Positions 29,201 to 42,782 of a stretch of 64,000 bases of DNA are shown here, in pieces (position 1 is the first letter of the stretch; the number at the start of each line of letters is the position of its first letter). The notes beneath the pieces were generated by a model. It saw only the letters and a program-made list of their open reading frames with translations. It did no database searches and had not been told where the DNA came from. The stretch is from Polytrichum commune. Lineage: Eukaryota > Streptophyta > Polytrichopsida > Polytrichales > Polytrichaceae. The DNA is taken from assembly GCA_950295325.1 (NCBI GenBank), contig OX485803.1:32727554-32791553 (forward strand), written 5' to 3'. The position numbers and the translations under genes are program-made.

Positions 29201-31912
29201 TATTTTGACAGCTACTTCAGTGTTGGTAGAAATTTCAGCATTATTCTCCAAAAGTCCCTGAACCAAAGTCGAATGTATTAGTGTCCTGACCTATTACTGG
29301 AGTATCTGAATAAGATTGGATCTTGGGTTTTTAACTGCACCAATCTTAATTTCTTCAAATTTGGTGCACTCGATGTTATTGTTCTTAAGTTGCAGTCCAA
29401 AGCCTGTGGCTTAAACATGCAGTATGAAGTTGAGGTCTGGTCGTTGCAAGGTAGTTTTAGGCTATCTATGGCCCTTATAAGAATGCCTCAAAATTTGGTT
29501 ACATTTTAGCATGTGCTGCTGTAGAAAAATAGGATTGATGTCAAAATCTGATCGAAGAAATTTTTAAATTTTGTCAGAAGATTGGAATAGTTATTAGAAG
29601 GTTGCATCTGATGTGCTTTGTGTCTTCTTCTGGCAGATTCCTCCAGCTGGCAAGGGATCCCTTTACATCCGGCCCTTGCTCATTGGCACTGGTGCTGTTT
29701 TGGGCTTGGCACCTGCACCGGAATACACTTTTCTGATTTATGTCTCGCCTGTGGGATCCTACTTCAAAGTAAAGCCACACTAACCCGCATTCGTGTTTTA
29801 TTGTTTATGTTATCTGTAATTCTTTGAAAACAATTATGGAGTTTCTTGGGTTTTCAACTGGTTCTGGTGACATAACTTGACGAAAGTTAAAAAAATTTAA
29901 ATATCAATGAAAATGTATGATGAATGTCATCTCAAGTCATTGCTCTTGACTTGCATCTGGGTACTCTATCTGTAAATTCTCCTATTCTAGTTTTCCCATT
30001 TTCCTTCTTGGGATTCACGAAGTGTGTGTTCACTTTGCAATGTTTGTACTAAATGTTCGCTTTGTTATTCTGTCCATCGATTGGCAGGGAGGATTAGCTC
30101 CAATTGATTTGAAAGTAGAGACTTATTTCCATCGGGCAGCCCCTGGTGGCACTGGAGGAGTGAAGACTATATCTAACTATGCACCAGTAAGTTTCCATGT
30201 TTTCACTTGAAATTGAGCAGGATCATCATGTGGTCTCAAGGGATTATTTTCACTCAATTGGGAACTGCACTTAACAGGTACTATAGAGGGATGACTAGTT
30301 TTGTACTTCAGTTCTTCCAGCACCTTAGGTGGATTGGTGCATCAATCTCTATTGTGGAATATGTTGATGCCTCTGGAATCTAGGTTGAATAATTTGAGTT
30401 GGATGCAGGTGCTGAAAACACAATTGACTGCGAAAGGAAAGGGTTATTCAGATGTGCTGTATCTGGATGCAGTAGAAAACAAGTATGTTGAGGAGGTTTC
30501 ATCCTGCAACATCTTCATGGTTAAGGTGTGTGCAATTGCCAGGTGGTGTAATTGGTTTTATCTGCATTGTAACTGATTGCGGAGCAATCATGAAGTTGGT
30601 TAACAAGGATGTAGTTGTCTTTTCACCGTTTGTATTATTTGTGGATGGTAAATTTTATCCACAAGAGCATATATATATTTCTTACTTTGTGAGTAGTGAA
30701 GTGCATCAACTCTCTCTTTCCCACAATCTGAAGGAAGCCATTTATTTATGTCTGGAAAGAATTTGCCAAACTTATTCAGTACCCCAGGGCAAGGCCTCAG
30801 CTCCATCTTTTGTTCCTTCGGAACCATATAGGCTTGAGTTTGAACCTACTAAAATAGGTGTTGCATGTGGGAAACAACCAACTGAACTTGCTTGTTGTTA
30901 AGTATGTGAAGACTAAGCAGATAGTTGGGCTTCAATTGTTCTCTTCATTTTGTACTTGCTTAGGACACTTCAGAGGGGGAAGAAAATGGATGGTTATTTG
31001 ACATACATTGAGGAGGATTAGATGCAGTTCTAATAATCTCACCTCTTCGATTATGTAGGGCAATGTGATATCAACACCCGAGTTGAAGGGAACAATTCTG
31101 CCTGGAATCACAAGGAAGAGTGTCATCCAACTAGCTCGCCTTCGAGGATATGAGGTATTTGCTCGTCTTCATCACATGCACTGTGTCATTGATTTCATTC
31201 ATAAAGTGTGAACATGTCCTGGAGTATTTGCAGGATTTCAGTAATGAATAGATTCTTGTGGAAGACTTGGTTTGTCTGGTTGGGTGTTTTCAAGTACTTT
31301 CTTGCAGGAGAGCACTTTTTTTCTTGGTTCGGTCAAATTGTTCCCACCTATCCCTCATCATTATGTCTCCAAACTAATATTGTCATGTTGATAGGTACAT
31401 GAGCGACCGGTAACTGTGGATGAGCTATTGGAAGCTGATGAGGTGTTCTGTACTGGAACTGCTGTGGTGGTGAACCCTGTGGGCAGCATCACATATGGTG
31501 AAAGGAGGTAATAGGCTTTACTATAGTATCTGTTTCTTAGCCCAAGCCTCCATTCCTGTTCATAAGTTATTGACATCTTTGTGGGGCAGTCATCATAGCT
31601 TTGCTGTGTTGTATATTGTGATTAGCCTTTGATCTCCTCAAGGGCGGGGAATGGCTCTGATTTTCCAACTTAAGAACTAATGTAGAGTTGATTTCCAGGT
31701 AGGTGTAGGAATCTGTGCAGCACATTCTAATCAGAGTTGAACCAGAGCACTTCGGAGGATGTAATATTATTCTTACTTCGTGGTAATAATGCAGGGTGAA
31801 ATACAATGATGGTGCTGTGGGCGCAGTGTCCCAGGAAGTTTATACAGCACTAACCAGCCTTCAAATGGGTGAATCTGAAGATGCATTGAAGTGGGTTGTA
31901 GAGTTGAAGTAG
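26298..31912 (+). CDS. BCAT: Branched-chain amino acid aminotransferase (class IV PLP enzyme)
   Basis: Catalyses reversible transfer of the amino group between Leu/Ile/Val and 2-oxoglutarate, the last step of synthesis and first of breakdown. Ten exons: 26298-26465, 27902-28008, 28208-28382, 28914-29090, 29637-29768, 30088-30186, 30409-30525, 31059-31154, 31395-31507, 31795-31912. All phases agree and predict 433 residues. Exon 1 is Ser/Arg-rich without acids at its end, consistent with a plastid or mitochondrial transit peptide. Family landmarks in order: [88 protein letters not shown] (with the PLP lysine), [20 protein letters not shown] and [13 protein letters not shown]. Start ATG at 26298; a second in-frame ATG follows two codons later. 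It appears intact. The plastid versus mitochondrial isoform is not decided. Confidence 0.95.
27015..27775. repeat. Tandem duplication of about 380 bp in intron 1 of the aminotransferase gene
   Basis: Two diverged copies share TTGTCCAGAAT (27031 and 27401), TTTCRCAAGGACATGGGAG, GATCACATTGCATC (27261 and 27642) and CACTGCATCCTTT followed by AGTATCACTG. The period is about 370-381 bases. It is intronic and has no coding role. Confidence 0.7.
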
Positions 31913-33796
31913 AATATATGGCTTCAATGTCTTATGGCTTGCTGTTACACTAGGAGTGTTCTCTGCAATTGCAATTCAAAGTTTGATGGCCACCCAAAAT
32001 CTTCACTTGCCTGCATATTTGGGCAATTTTCTCAGCATGACATGAGCATCAATTGCAGTTTTTCAAAGTATCTGTTAATTGTGTCCTGTTGGAATCTCGC
32101 AAAGCCTGGAAAGTTCAATAGAGTTTTTATGGAAGATGCAGGCAGTATAACACACAACTGGGAATTCGACATGGGGTGGAAACATTCAAGAAATAGCTAT
32201 GCAAATTTTGACTAAATTTTTAGGGCCAATATTTTTGTTAGTTGCATTATATCGATTTCATGGCTGGTTCACAAATGGAGCCAAAGATCTAAACTCCCTT
32301 AAGGTATACCTTAGACCAATAGTGAACCTAGACTATGTCCCATAGTGATACATGTGGAAGCTTCAAATGTATGGCTGTGGTACATAATACCAGCTTCAAT
32401 TCTAGTGCTGGTTTTGGATGTGCTTACCAACCTAACCAATCTGACAGTTGTGGTTGTGATTTTGCATCTTTCATATTGACATCTTGCACATTCATTAAAT
32501 TGTTAATCACATCTGATTTCCTCATTTTCTTGTATACAGACTGTTTTATGTCATTTCGTCTCTTCTACAAAGTTGTTGATACTGTGGTTTGGTTTAAATA
32601 CCTTTTCATTGAACATAATTGTTTGAAAACTGAATGGGTTAAGTCAATGTAAAAGATTGACATGTTCATATGATGGAAGCCAAAAACATATCAATATGTT
32701 TCATAAACCCATGGCTACAAGGTGTAGAAATTTCTATGCTAACCCTAGGCTGACATCAGAGCAAACATGCTAATGTGTACCAATCAATGTTTCAGGAATG
32801 AGGCAATGCATGTCACATGCGTTGTCCAACATTTGCAGCCTACTTCCTTATGATAGTTTTTTCGACAGACTTGATGTGTCTTTGCCTATCTTAGAAAGCA
32901 TGTTCTTGAAATGCAATTGTTCTTGTTGGACACTACTGTCAAATCTTGTGAGAGTATGAGCCTTGGTAGGCCTTCCAAGCCCTTAGGGTATTGATGGTGC
33001 CTATAAAACCACCTAATTTTCTTGCGTGAGAAAATGTCTAGAGGCAATTCTGATATTACTCCAACATGTAATGATAGCACAACCACCTCTTAAAAAAACA
33101 CCAGACAATGGGACCCAATTTGACAACTCATTAACTTCCAATAACAAATGCAATACGGGCTTCCTCAAAACACAATTGTAGTTATCCATGTTCATTGAGT
33201 AATTGCCTAACCTTCTTATCTCATGTTTATAATAAGTTTATTAGTTTATTAGTTTATTTCTCTGATTAGCTCACAAAACTAACTTTGACATGTTCTAACA
33301 TCAATGGAAATGAACAAAGACCACTACGTTCGATTGCATTATAGCCCATATATTTGATACATTGGAAATTGTAAACTTTGGATGATAAGGTTATGATTGT
33401 GGAAGCGGCATTGATTCAAATTTTGATATTTTCTATATAAAGATACAAATTTTGGAATGCTACCCAATGTATTGCAAGGAGTTTATACTTGTAGCATGTG
33501 GGTTCATGCTCTGGAATGTAGTTCGGTTGGTAAACTGGCTACTTAGACATTTCTTTGTATTCTTGATTTTTGGGTTTATGAAAACCCTAAATTGTGCTCT
33601 TCTATTTAATTCTTATCTATTTCTTGCTTCATTGAATCTTATTATGACGATTGTCACTTTTGCAATTTTGAAGTGAAGAAATAAAATAAAATAAAAATCC
33701 TACTTTTCAACACAAAACTTGTATATACCTTGACAATATGAATGTCCTAAATAAACAATTGTTAATCTAATAATGCAGAGTCAATAGTGGTTGAAG
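31913..33796. other. Interval between the aminotransferase and formin genes
   Basis: Presumed 3' UTR of the aminotransferase followed by AT-rich spacer and the formin upstream region. Several short open frames (for example 31934-32215 and 32335-32652) have no recognisable family or splice context. No RNA gene or clear element was seen. Confidence 0.5.
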
Positions 33797-36700
33797 ATGT
33801 CAATTCCAATGAATGATCTTGCCAAAGCAATGGCACTTGACTCCACTATGAGCTTCATTGGTTTGCAACGAGCTACGAGCTACTTGCTTGCAACTTGTAT
33901 GTCATGCTTTTCATCTTTATATACTTTTCATATAGAACTTGAACGTAAAGGGACAAGAAATGTTCTTGTGTATGAATACAAACATCAAGCATAAGATCTT
34001 TGTAAATTGGTGGCAATTGTTTTAACAACACATCTCACTTAATGATGACGTACAAAATGTTTTGAGAAAGTATGTTTTTGATTGCCTCTATGATTGTTGT
34101 TTTGATGTAGCTACCAAAGTTGAAGGATTGTTCACAGTTCCAACGCTTTTGGAGGATGTGCTTGCTGTGAGAAAATGGTTTACACCTTGCAATTCTGATG
34201 GTAGCGACACATTAACCCCTTTTTTTCATTAGTAAATTAATGTTGACCTAGTTTATTAGGGTAAATAATTCATTCATTCTCACATATAGTTCATTTTCAA
34301 TAGTAGGTGCGATATGAAAACACTTATGATCTCAATATTTAATCACAAAATTTAAATCGGAATTTAAACTTTTTGGTCATAAGTGCTCAAACTGATGTGA
34401 ATTTAACTGTCAAACAAATTAACTTTGAGGTTTGAGGGCACATTGAGTTTCACAAGAAGTCGCATTATGAATATGGAGTACATATTCATGTGCAAGTAAT
34501 TAAAGAGGTTGCACACACATGGCATGCTTTCTTGTCGATTTGTGTCTCTGCATGAAAGAGTGACATAGAAGTCGAAACATTCGATCTGGGATTTCTGAAG
34601 CATTGTGTTATGATGTTCAGAAAAAACCGACTTGGTTTTCAAATATTTGGACCCTCACGTAGTTGCCGCAGGAGTGATGCTTTATCTCAAAGAGCTCAAC
34701 GGCTCACTCTTCACGGACTCACTTTATGATGCTTTCATGGGAGTTGCAGGTTGGACAAGTTGCTGCAAGTAATATCAATTGTTGCTTGACAAGACAATGA
34801 GTCACAAAATACTAATGCATTTAGAAAACTTTGAGGATTTCTCCATTTCCGATATTCAATGTAATGTGATTGACTCGTACAAATCTAAATGTGGCTAATC
34901 TCAGTTTGTGGGTAACCTTATGCAGCAATTCCGAATTCATATTCTCGTGCATTTGTTCTCCGTTTGCTCCTAAATCGTCTACCACCTTCCAATCATGCAC
35001 TGTTGAGAAGCCTCTCGTATTTATTGTTGTGTGTCACTGCTCTTGATAAAAGTGAGATTGGCTTACAAAAACTTGGCTCAACAGTTGGCCCCTTATTGTT
35101 GAAAAACTTCGACGATAATCTCATCGTTCACAAGTATGTAAGTACATATCGTTTTAGTCATATTGATGGAGAACTCTGAACTTTGCATCTTGAGAATAAA
35201 TGTTATAAATTTGACATGTAACTTGCTTACTCCTTGCTTATGAGTGGAATTAAGAATCAGTATTCTTGTCAATAGTTTGCTCAAATGATGATATGTACAC
35301 AATAATGTATTTTTGACATTTAATTAAGCATAAGCTCTCAATTCATATGCAAGATACTAATATCTTGACAAATTTTCCAGATGCTTGACAAATGTTCAAG
35401 TCTCAAGTATGCTTTTGACAATAATGGTTGAAGATTGGCGATATGTATTTTGTTATGGGCGTATGTTGTCCACTTCTCACAATACACAAGGAGGAGAATC
35501 CCAATCTACAAAGAATTTTACTGGTATTGTATGTGATTTGTTTATTATGTTCTTATTGTATGACGTATTATGCTAACCTCAATAAATATGGGTAACCATC
35601 TAAAGAAGAAAATGAACATGCTTCATCACTTCCTTTTTCTTAATTTATATATATATATATATATATTCCTGACTCTATATGGAAAAATGTGGTGTTTTGA
35701 TAATATGAGGCCATGAAAACATTGACTTAGCAATATAGTTTATGTCTGTTATGCTAGGCATATTTTTTGAAGAAGAATTCGAGAAATTATGTCAATTACA
35801 CCAATGATGGAGTACACATTACGAGGAACAACATTGGATCCAAACCACAAAACAACAACTCTGTTCAAAGGTGTCAACTATACTTCTCACATATCTCAAG
35901 ATTGGAAAATAGTATACTCAAGAAGGTGATCCTCTATTTTGGTATCAACATTTTAATAGTTGAGTCAACTAGATACTCCATCCTTGAATCCTTTACATAC
36001 ATGCCATTTTGCAATCAATTTTTTTCTTCAATACATGAAAATGTGTATTTGTATGTGCCATCAATTGAAAGCTTTGACATGAATTATTCAGTGCCCATCA
36101 AAATAATCAATGGTGCATGAAGTAAATTTTTGTTCAAAATATTCTATTATTTGCTTGGATTGAAAATCAATAGCTTAATATAAAAACCAAGAACATGATA
36201 GTCTATGAAAACAAAATGTTTTTGGTGAATCATGAAATGACTATAATTTTCTCTTGGTTGTAGTCTCCGATCTTTGTTGGAGAGAAAATTTGGCAAAGGC
36301 CGACACAAATTTCTCTCACAAAATATTTCAAATATCCCGCAAATTCCAATTCAACATTCCAATTCTCAAAGTTTATCATGTGTTGCCAAAGCCAATGGGA
36401 GTATTGAGACTATGAATGCACTACCACCAACAATTAACAATATCACAAGTTTGGCCAAAGCTTATCCTTTCATGATTGATCATGACATGGCCCCCAAAAA
36501 AACATATGGCAATGAAAAAGACTTTGAGATAAGTTGTTATGTTCCAAACTATTGGAAGCATAAGTTTGATGAGGATTGTGGATTTAATCAAATTTGTGAT
36601 TATGGGAGGCAATGTAAAAACTTAGTGCACGAAGATACATCTATTCCACAGAGCTCGTGTCTTAGACAAAGTTCAACACAAGACCAATGTACACATCATA

Positions 36701-39700
36701 AAGGAAAAAGAATCATAGAAAATTATGGTGTGAATTACAAAAACTACAAAAATGTGTGCAAAAAACATTCGAAAGAGTGGCACCATGACCATGAAACTAA
36801 AGGATGGAGATCTCAACACAAAATTTTGGGGAAACAATTGAGTTTCAAATGTAAGCATAAGTGTACACCAAAGGCCTCAAAGAGAAATTTCAAAAGGCTA
36901 CAAAACATTATGGACCACTTCATGGTATCACACAAGCACGCTCAAGATTCTTCAATTGGTGTTTTTTGTTGCCAAAAAATGAAGAAGAGCATGAAGAGGC
37001 CACAAAACTTGAGTGTTTTTCAAAACTGTCATTATGTGAAAAAACTCCTTAAATATGCTTTGCAACATGAAGATAACCCCCGGTTGGCAATTCTAGCGAG
37101 CTTTATGTATCTTGTTCTTGGTTGTGATGATGATGATGATGAAGATACTTACGTTCAAGATTCCTATATTCACAGTAATCCCATTAATGGAGAAGTGGAC
37201 GTTGAATTGGCTCATTCGAGCAATTGCCATGACAAAATTCGATCAATCCAATGCAAAGAAGAATATAATGGATTGCAATGCAAAGTTATACCACACATTG
37301 ACATCGCATGTGGAAAGGAGATACTAGTTGATTGTTGCTCTTCAACTGGGAATATAAATATGCATATTGACATCCACAATCACTGTAGAAACATGAGTGA
37401 TGTACGTACAAGAGACAAGCGAAGTCAAAGTATTGAAGATTTGTCATTAAAGAAGTTGCCACCACTAAGAATTCTAGAAAGAAACCAAAATGATAACTTG
37501 GAGTTTAGGAGCCCGAATTGTTTATCAAAGTTTATCAGTGAACCACCTACATCACATCAACCATATAAGAAGGAACTTGACTCAACATTTGAGAGTGGGT
37601 TGATCATGAATTTGTTGGAAATTGGATCAACTGCGTCAGATTATACATGTTCGAAAGAGGAGATTTTGGCCATTCATCCCAATAATACAAATAAAGAATT
37701 TGACTCCAAGGTGTTGGATTCGTGCAAAGAAGGTTCAATGAGTCTCTCAAAAATATGTAGCGTCTCAAGAGAATCTAAGAGATCAAGTAATCAATGCTCT
37801 TTGACAAATATCAATGGAGGATTGGGACATTCCACAGGTGAAGGCATCCTTGACACAACCAACATAAATTCACGCCCATCAACGCCCAAAAATATCCATC
37901 TTGAGTTTTCAAATGAAGATTGGAAAGGAATCCTCGATGCTACAAATTTGCCAAGTTCTATATGTAAACTACAAAAAGAATATCCATTTCAACTCCACCA
38001 TGAAGCCTTGCCTATAAGTAAGCCTACCTCAAAACCAGACCCAACTTCCACGTCAAAAAACATCATAGTTGAAAAAATAACCCCAAGTATCACCACCTTT
38101 CCTCCTCAACCTCCTGCACAAAAATCATCAAAGATTTGTGTCCCTCCTCCTCCACCACCCCCGCCCCCAAGACCGTCCCCACCGCCTCCCCCTCCCCCTC
38201 CCCCTCTGCCACCCCCACCTCCACCTCGGCAAAAGATCATTTCACCAACTCAAAGCAATCCCACCACGTCACTTCCAAGTCTAGTCCCTCCTCCCCTATC
38301 ATCACCTAAATTAAGTGGAGCATTTAGTGAGGCCGCTAGAGGGGCACCCCCGCCTCCACCTCCGTTACCAGGGGGTAGCAAGGGTGGCCTAAGGAAAGAG
38401 GACAACCAAAAGAAATTGAAGTTGAAGCAACTAGTTTGGGATAAGATCACTTCCACCTCCACCGACAAGACAGTATGGTCAACAACTGCCCTTGAAGGTG
38501 TGAAGATGGACTTGCAAGAGCTCGAGTCTTTATTTGCGTTAAACGATTCCGTGCCCAATGACACATTAAAGGTGAAGTGTTTTTAGACATTCTATTAGTC
38601 ATTGAGCTATATAATTACGTGGATGACATAGCCCGTAGAATATTTCTTGGATATACTACCAATAATAACCCCTCTTAGGAATGGGCTAAGAATATATAAT
38701 TCTATCCTAGGTGGTTCAAATTTTTGTAAGAGAGTGATCATGAGTTTCGTATCTATAATGTGAGGTGATGAGTATTGATCGCTATGAGGTGGTGGAATGC
38801 TATAATCAATAGGTTGTTGGTACAAGGATCCAAAAGCCACAAGATGTGCATATTTTGGACTTGAAAAGAGCACACAACATTAGTATTCAATTGCGAAGTT
38901 TGCGCATCCCGTTGTCAGAGCTTTGTCAGGCACTTCGTGCAATGGATCAAAAGATTTTGACTGCTGAAGTTCTCAATGTGATGCACAACACTATGCCTAG
39001 CGAGGAGGATGTGGCTTCCTTGCAAACTTACCAAGGCAACACCTCTATGCTTGCCGAAGTGGAAAAGTAAGGACTTGTGCTTATGAATATAATTTTTGGA
39101 GAATTTGACTCAGTTGAGGCCGTTTGCATCAAATTAATTCTATATTACATTTCATCATGCAAATAATAAGAGGTTGGCTTACTTATATTTCACGAGAGAT
39201 AATGTACATTCATTGTGAAATTAAAGGTATTACTTGGAGCTTTTAAGCATCCCAAGGCATGAGAATCGGATCAAGGCATTCATGTTCAAGCTACAATATA
39301 GAACAACTTTTGAACAAGTGAGCATGTTTTCTCAACATAATAATTAGTGCACTAAATTGTCTTATGAGTGTAGACCATAGTTTTCCTCCAGAACCCACAT
39401 TAAATTTCAACCCACACCAAATCTCTATTTTAAGTTAGTGTGGATAACAATTTTTTTTTTCATGTAGGAAATTGATGTGAATGAATACTTACCAAAGGAA
39501 GCCCCAGGGTCTTGGACCCACATTAATTTTTTGCCCACTCTAATAGGATAATTTATTGTAGTGATCAAGCATTCAAGTGTAGTATGAATTAGAGTTATTG
39601 TTGGTTTACATCACTAAGAGTGGCTTCAATCTGCTACCATATTTCATGGGATCTGTGAGATTGAATTGTCCAATACCTTAATCATGGTGTTTACTTCCAG

Positions 39701-42700
39701 GAGCAACTATAATTTGGCATGCAATTTTGGTGGGGAGATCCATGCAAACTCGACATTTTGCATCTTACTTAGGGTTTGTTCTTAGAGGAGATGTGACAAT
39801 GTGGGTTAGGTGTCCTACACCCATTTGAGGTGGCCATCTTTGAAAAGAAACAAAATTCTTTGGGTTCCTCCTTATTCTTGTAATGCATGTCCCATGCAAC
39901 TTTAATTAGGGTAGCATACAAAACGTAAAAGCTCACTCAAAGACAAAACATTATCATAATCGTCGAGCTACATGATGTTGTTGACGTGCTATTCCTTATT
40001 GACTATGAGGAGGAAAATTATCACTCATTATAATTGCCTAGCAAATGACCCTCCCATGGTTGACCACATAGTACTAATGTGTTTTGACTGCATCAATATC
40101 AACTTATTGAGCACAATAATGTCACAAACATGACAATTTCTCTTAATGAAAACTTAGAATATCACAAAGTTGACAAACAAATATGACATTAAATCCATTG
40201 GATTCTAGTAATGTAATCAGATAATGAATATGTGTTACCCTACCATCAGTTGTAGTAATGTAGTAGGCAGCCAAGACCTACCTCACCACCACTGCGGTTT
40301 AACAGGTCGGACGCCTACTATAGCCCGTGGCATGGCTCCATGTATCCACGACCTAGTTCATAGTTCATGTCTATGACACCATCGGAGTCATCTCATCTCT
40401 ATAGTGTATTCTGTCAAGTCAGAGACGGGGTTTGAATGAAATCATAATACTAGGTGACTTGTGTAGCTTTGATTGCCATTGGGACTTTGTGGAAACTGTT
40501 TGGTGAAACATGGAACAGACGCAACAAGATTTGGAGCTGTTGGAGCAGGCATGTGAGCAACTGAAGTCGAGCCGGAGCCTTGTGAAGATCTTGGAGATGG
40601 TTCTGGCAGTGGGCAACCACTTGAATGGGGGCTCGTTTCGAGGCGCTGCCAGGGGCTTCAAGCTTGATGCCTTGTTGAAGCTCATGGATGTCAAGGGTCG
40701 TAATAAAAAAACCACTCTTCTCCATTTTGTGGTGTCTGAGCTTCTCAAAACCGATCCACAAGTACGCAGCTGCTCTCTCTGCTCTCTCTCTCAATAACAC
40801 ATTCCTTCATTCCTTGCTTCATGGACAAATTCAAAGAATTTGTTGAACCGAAATATTATGTCATATTGGACTTAACCGTTAAGTCATCGAAAGTGGGGAC
40901 TAAATCGTTCTCCACTTTACAAGGAATCTTCAATATTTGCCACTTCTTACATTTGTGACATGTGTCCACTGTCACTGACCTAACAAAGAAATAGGGTTGA
41001 AATTTCTTTTGCTTCTATCTGAGGCTACAAAACTTCGAGAGCCTTTTGAGTTTAATTCTTTAGTTTGATTTTTTTTTGCGGTGTACATAAGTGATGAAAG
41101 GATGCCTATATAAGAAACGTGCAATTTTATACATGTGGCAAAGAAAATGAGAAGATTCTTGATTATATAAAAATGAAAGGACTTAACATCTAAAAGTCAC
41201 AGAGGCCCTCCAAAACTTTCCACTTGTACACTCAAAAATGGAGGAATCCATCTCAAATGACCCCAAAACCTCTCTAATTCCTCCCCTTTCTTTACGGCTA
41301 ACTCTATTGTTTATAGTTATGAATGAATAAAGTCATTGACACCACTTGAGTTTTGTGCCTAGATTTTACATGCAAAATGAATCGAAGGATATTGCTTCGC
41401 AGGCTGGCAAATTATCCACCGAAATGAAGGAAGTCAAAACCGCTGCCAACTTGAGCCTCGACCGTGTGCACTCGAGCTTGAAAGAGCTTGAACGTGGCGT
41501 GGAGATCATGAACACGGAAATTGATGAGGTTGGTGCAATATCGAGAGATGTGGCTGACCCATTTCTTGAGGTTATGGTCACATTCGCAAGGGACACCAAA
41601 GTGGAGGTGGACAACCTACAAGTGCTTGCCGCCACCTCACTTGGGAAGCTCAAAGATGTTGCGGCTTACTTTGGTGAGACCATCAAGGAGGAGAGGCAGA
41701 CGGAGTTGTTCAAAACTATGCGCGAGTTCCTCTTCATGTTTGATTGCGTCTGCAATGAAATTAAAAACGTCAAGAAGAGGAGCGCTAATGATGTGGTTGC
41801 CAAGTCGAGTCATCGGCACTTGAGGTTTGTGCCTAGGGAGTTTACTACTTATAAGAGGTTCACTAACCATGTCCGTTCAAGGGGTTTCTTATAGGAGGTT
41901 GTTAAAAAAATATCTCATAGAAATTTCTAAAAATTTCTTAGACTCTTGTTTTCAAACATCTTATGATTTTAAAAAAAAAAATCTTCTTCAATCACATTGT
42001 TGGGTAACTATATTAGAACTAACATATGTATATTTTATTATTCCTTTAACAAACTGTTTAGGGACCCTATATCTTAACATTGATGGATTTGTAGTTTGTA
42101 ATCACATTGACCTCCCCTAGGGTTCAATTGTAGTATGTTCAAAATTTTCCAAATTTGGATCTTTCGGAATTTAAATAGAACTCTAGAGTTTTCAATTGCC
42201 TTAGATTAAAGTCCATGGCCTTCCTGTATAGTAAAGTTGTTTTTGACTATATTTATAGCAATGGACTTCCTTGACATCAAATTTCTGATTTCCAAAAGTG
42301 CAGGTTGGTCAGCTTAAGATCTCCTTCCAAAGGCTCTCCTCGTGTCCCCTCATCTTACGGAGAAACGTTTGAGAAAGCAAGCCCATCTTCCAGAACTCCA
42401 GAGTTGGACAAAACCAACCAGAATTCATACAACCCAATTTCAGGTTACTTTCTAATTACTATAAACACATACAATATTATTCCATAATCAAACTTTCAAA
42501 GTGTCAGTGTACACAAAAATAATACATGCATTTCAATTTTGAGTTTCACACTCATGGTGGTCTGTTTGACTGAGAATTTAATTCTGCAAAATTGTAATCG
42601 CAGAGGATGTGCAAAGAACTGAAGAAAGAGGCCCATCATCAAATGAAATTATCATCCCCACAGCAAAGAGTGAGCCGGACTCCCTCAAAAAATCTGACAT

Positions 42701-42782
42701 GGTGATGAACGCTCATGAGAGGATGTTACGCAACATCCAAAGAAGAGTGCTTTGTGATGATTCTGAATGGTCCAACAATTGA
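33797..42782 (+). CDS. Formin with N-terminal RhoGAP-like domain (RhoGAP-FH1-FH2)
   Basis: Formins nucleate and elongate actin filaments. The RhoGAP-like exons are 33797-33896, 34111-34200, 34621-34749, 34926-35133 and 35379-35450 (end uncertain). They encode VEGLFTVP, DPHVVAAGVMLYLKEL, LPPSNHALLRSLSYLL and LGSTVGPLL. The arginine finger expected in GIFRxxG is Thr, so GAP catalysis is unlikely. An exon near 35765-35926 is possible. The large exon (about 36264-38571) has a long Asn/Ser/His-rich linker, an FH1 polyproline tract (about 38140-38230) and the FH2 start KLKQLVWDKI. FH2 continues in 38837-39066, 39227-39317, 40519-40761 (VGNHLNGGSFRGAARGFKL) and 41403-41824. C-terminal exons are 42304-42443 and 42604-42782. 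The junction into 36264 was not resolved in phase. RhoGAP-bearing (class III) formins are known from early land plants. Confidence 0.8.

Noticed and set aside
39380..39560. CCCACATTAA-type repeats as a regulatory element within the formin intron
   Set aside because: Short AT-rich repeats of this type recur elsewhere in the window (for example 43200-43360) and nothing ties them to a function.
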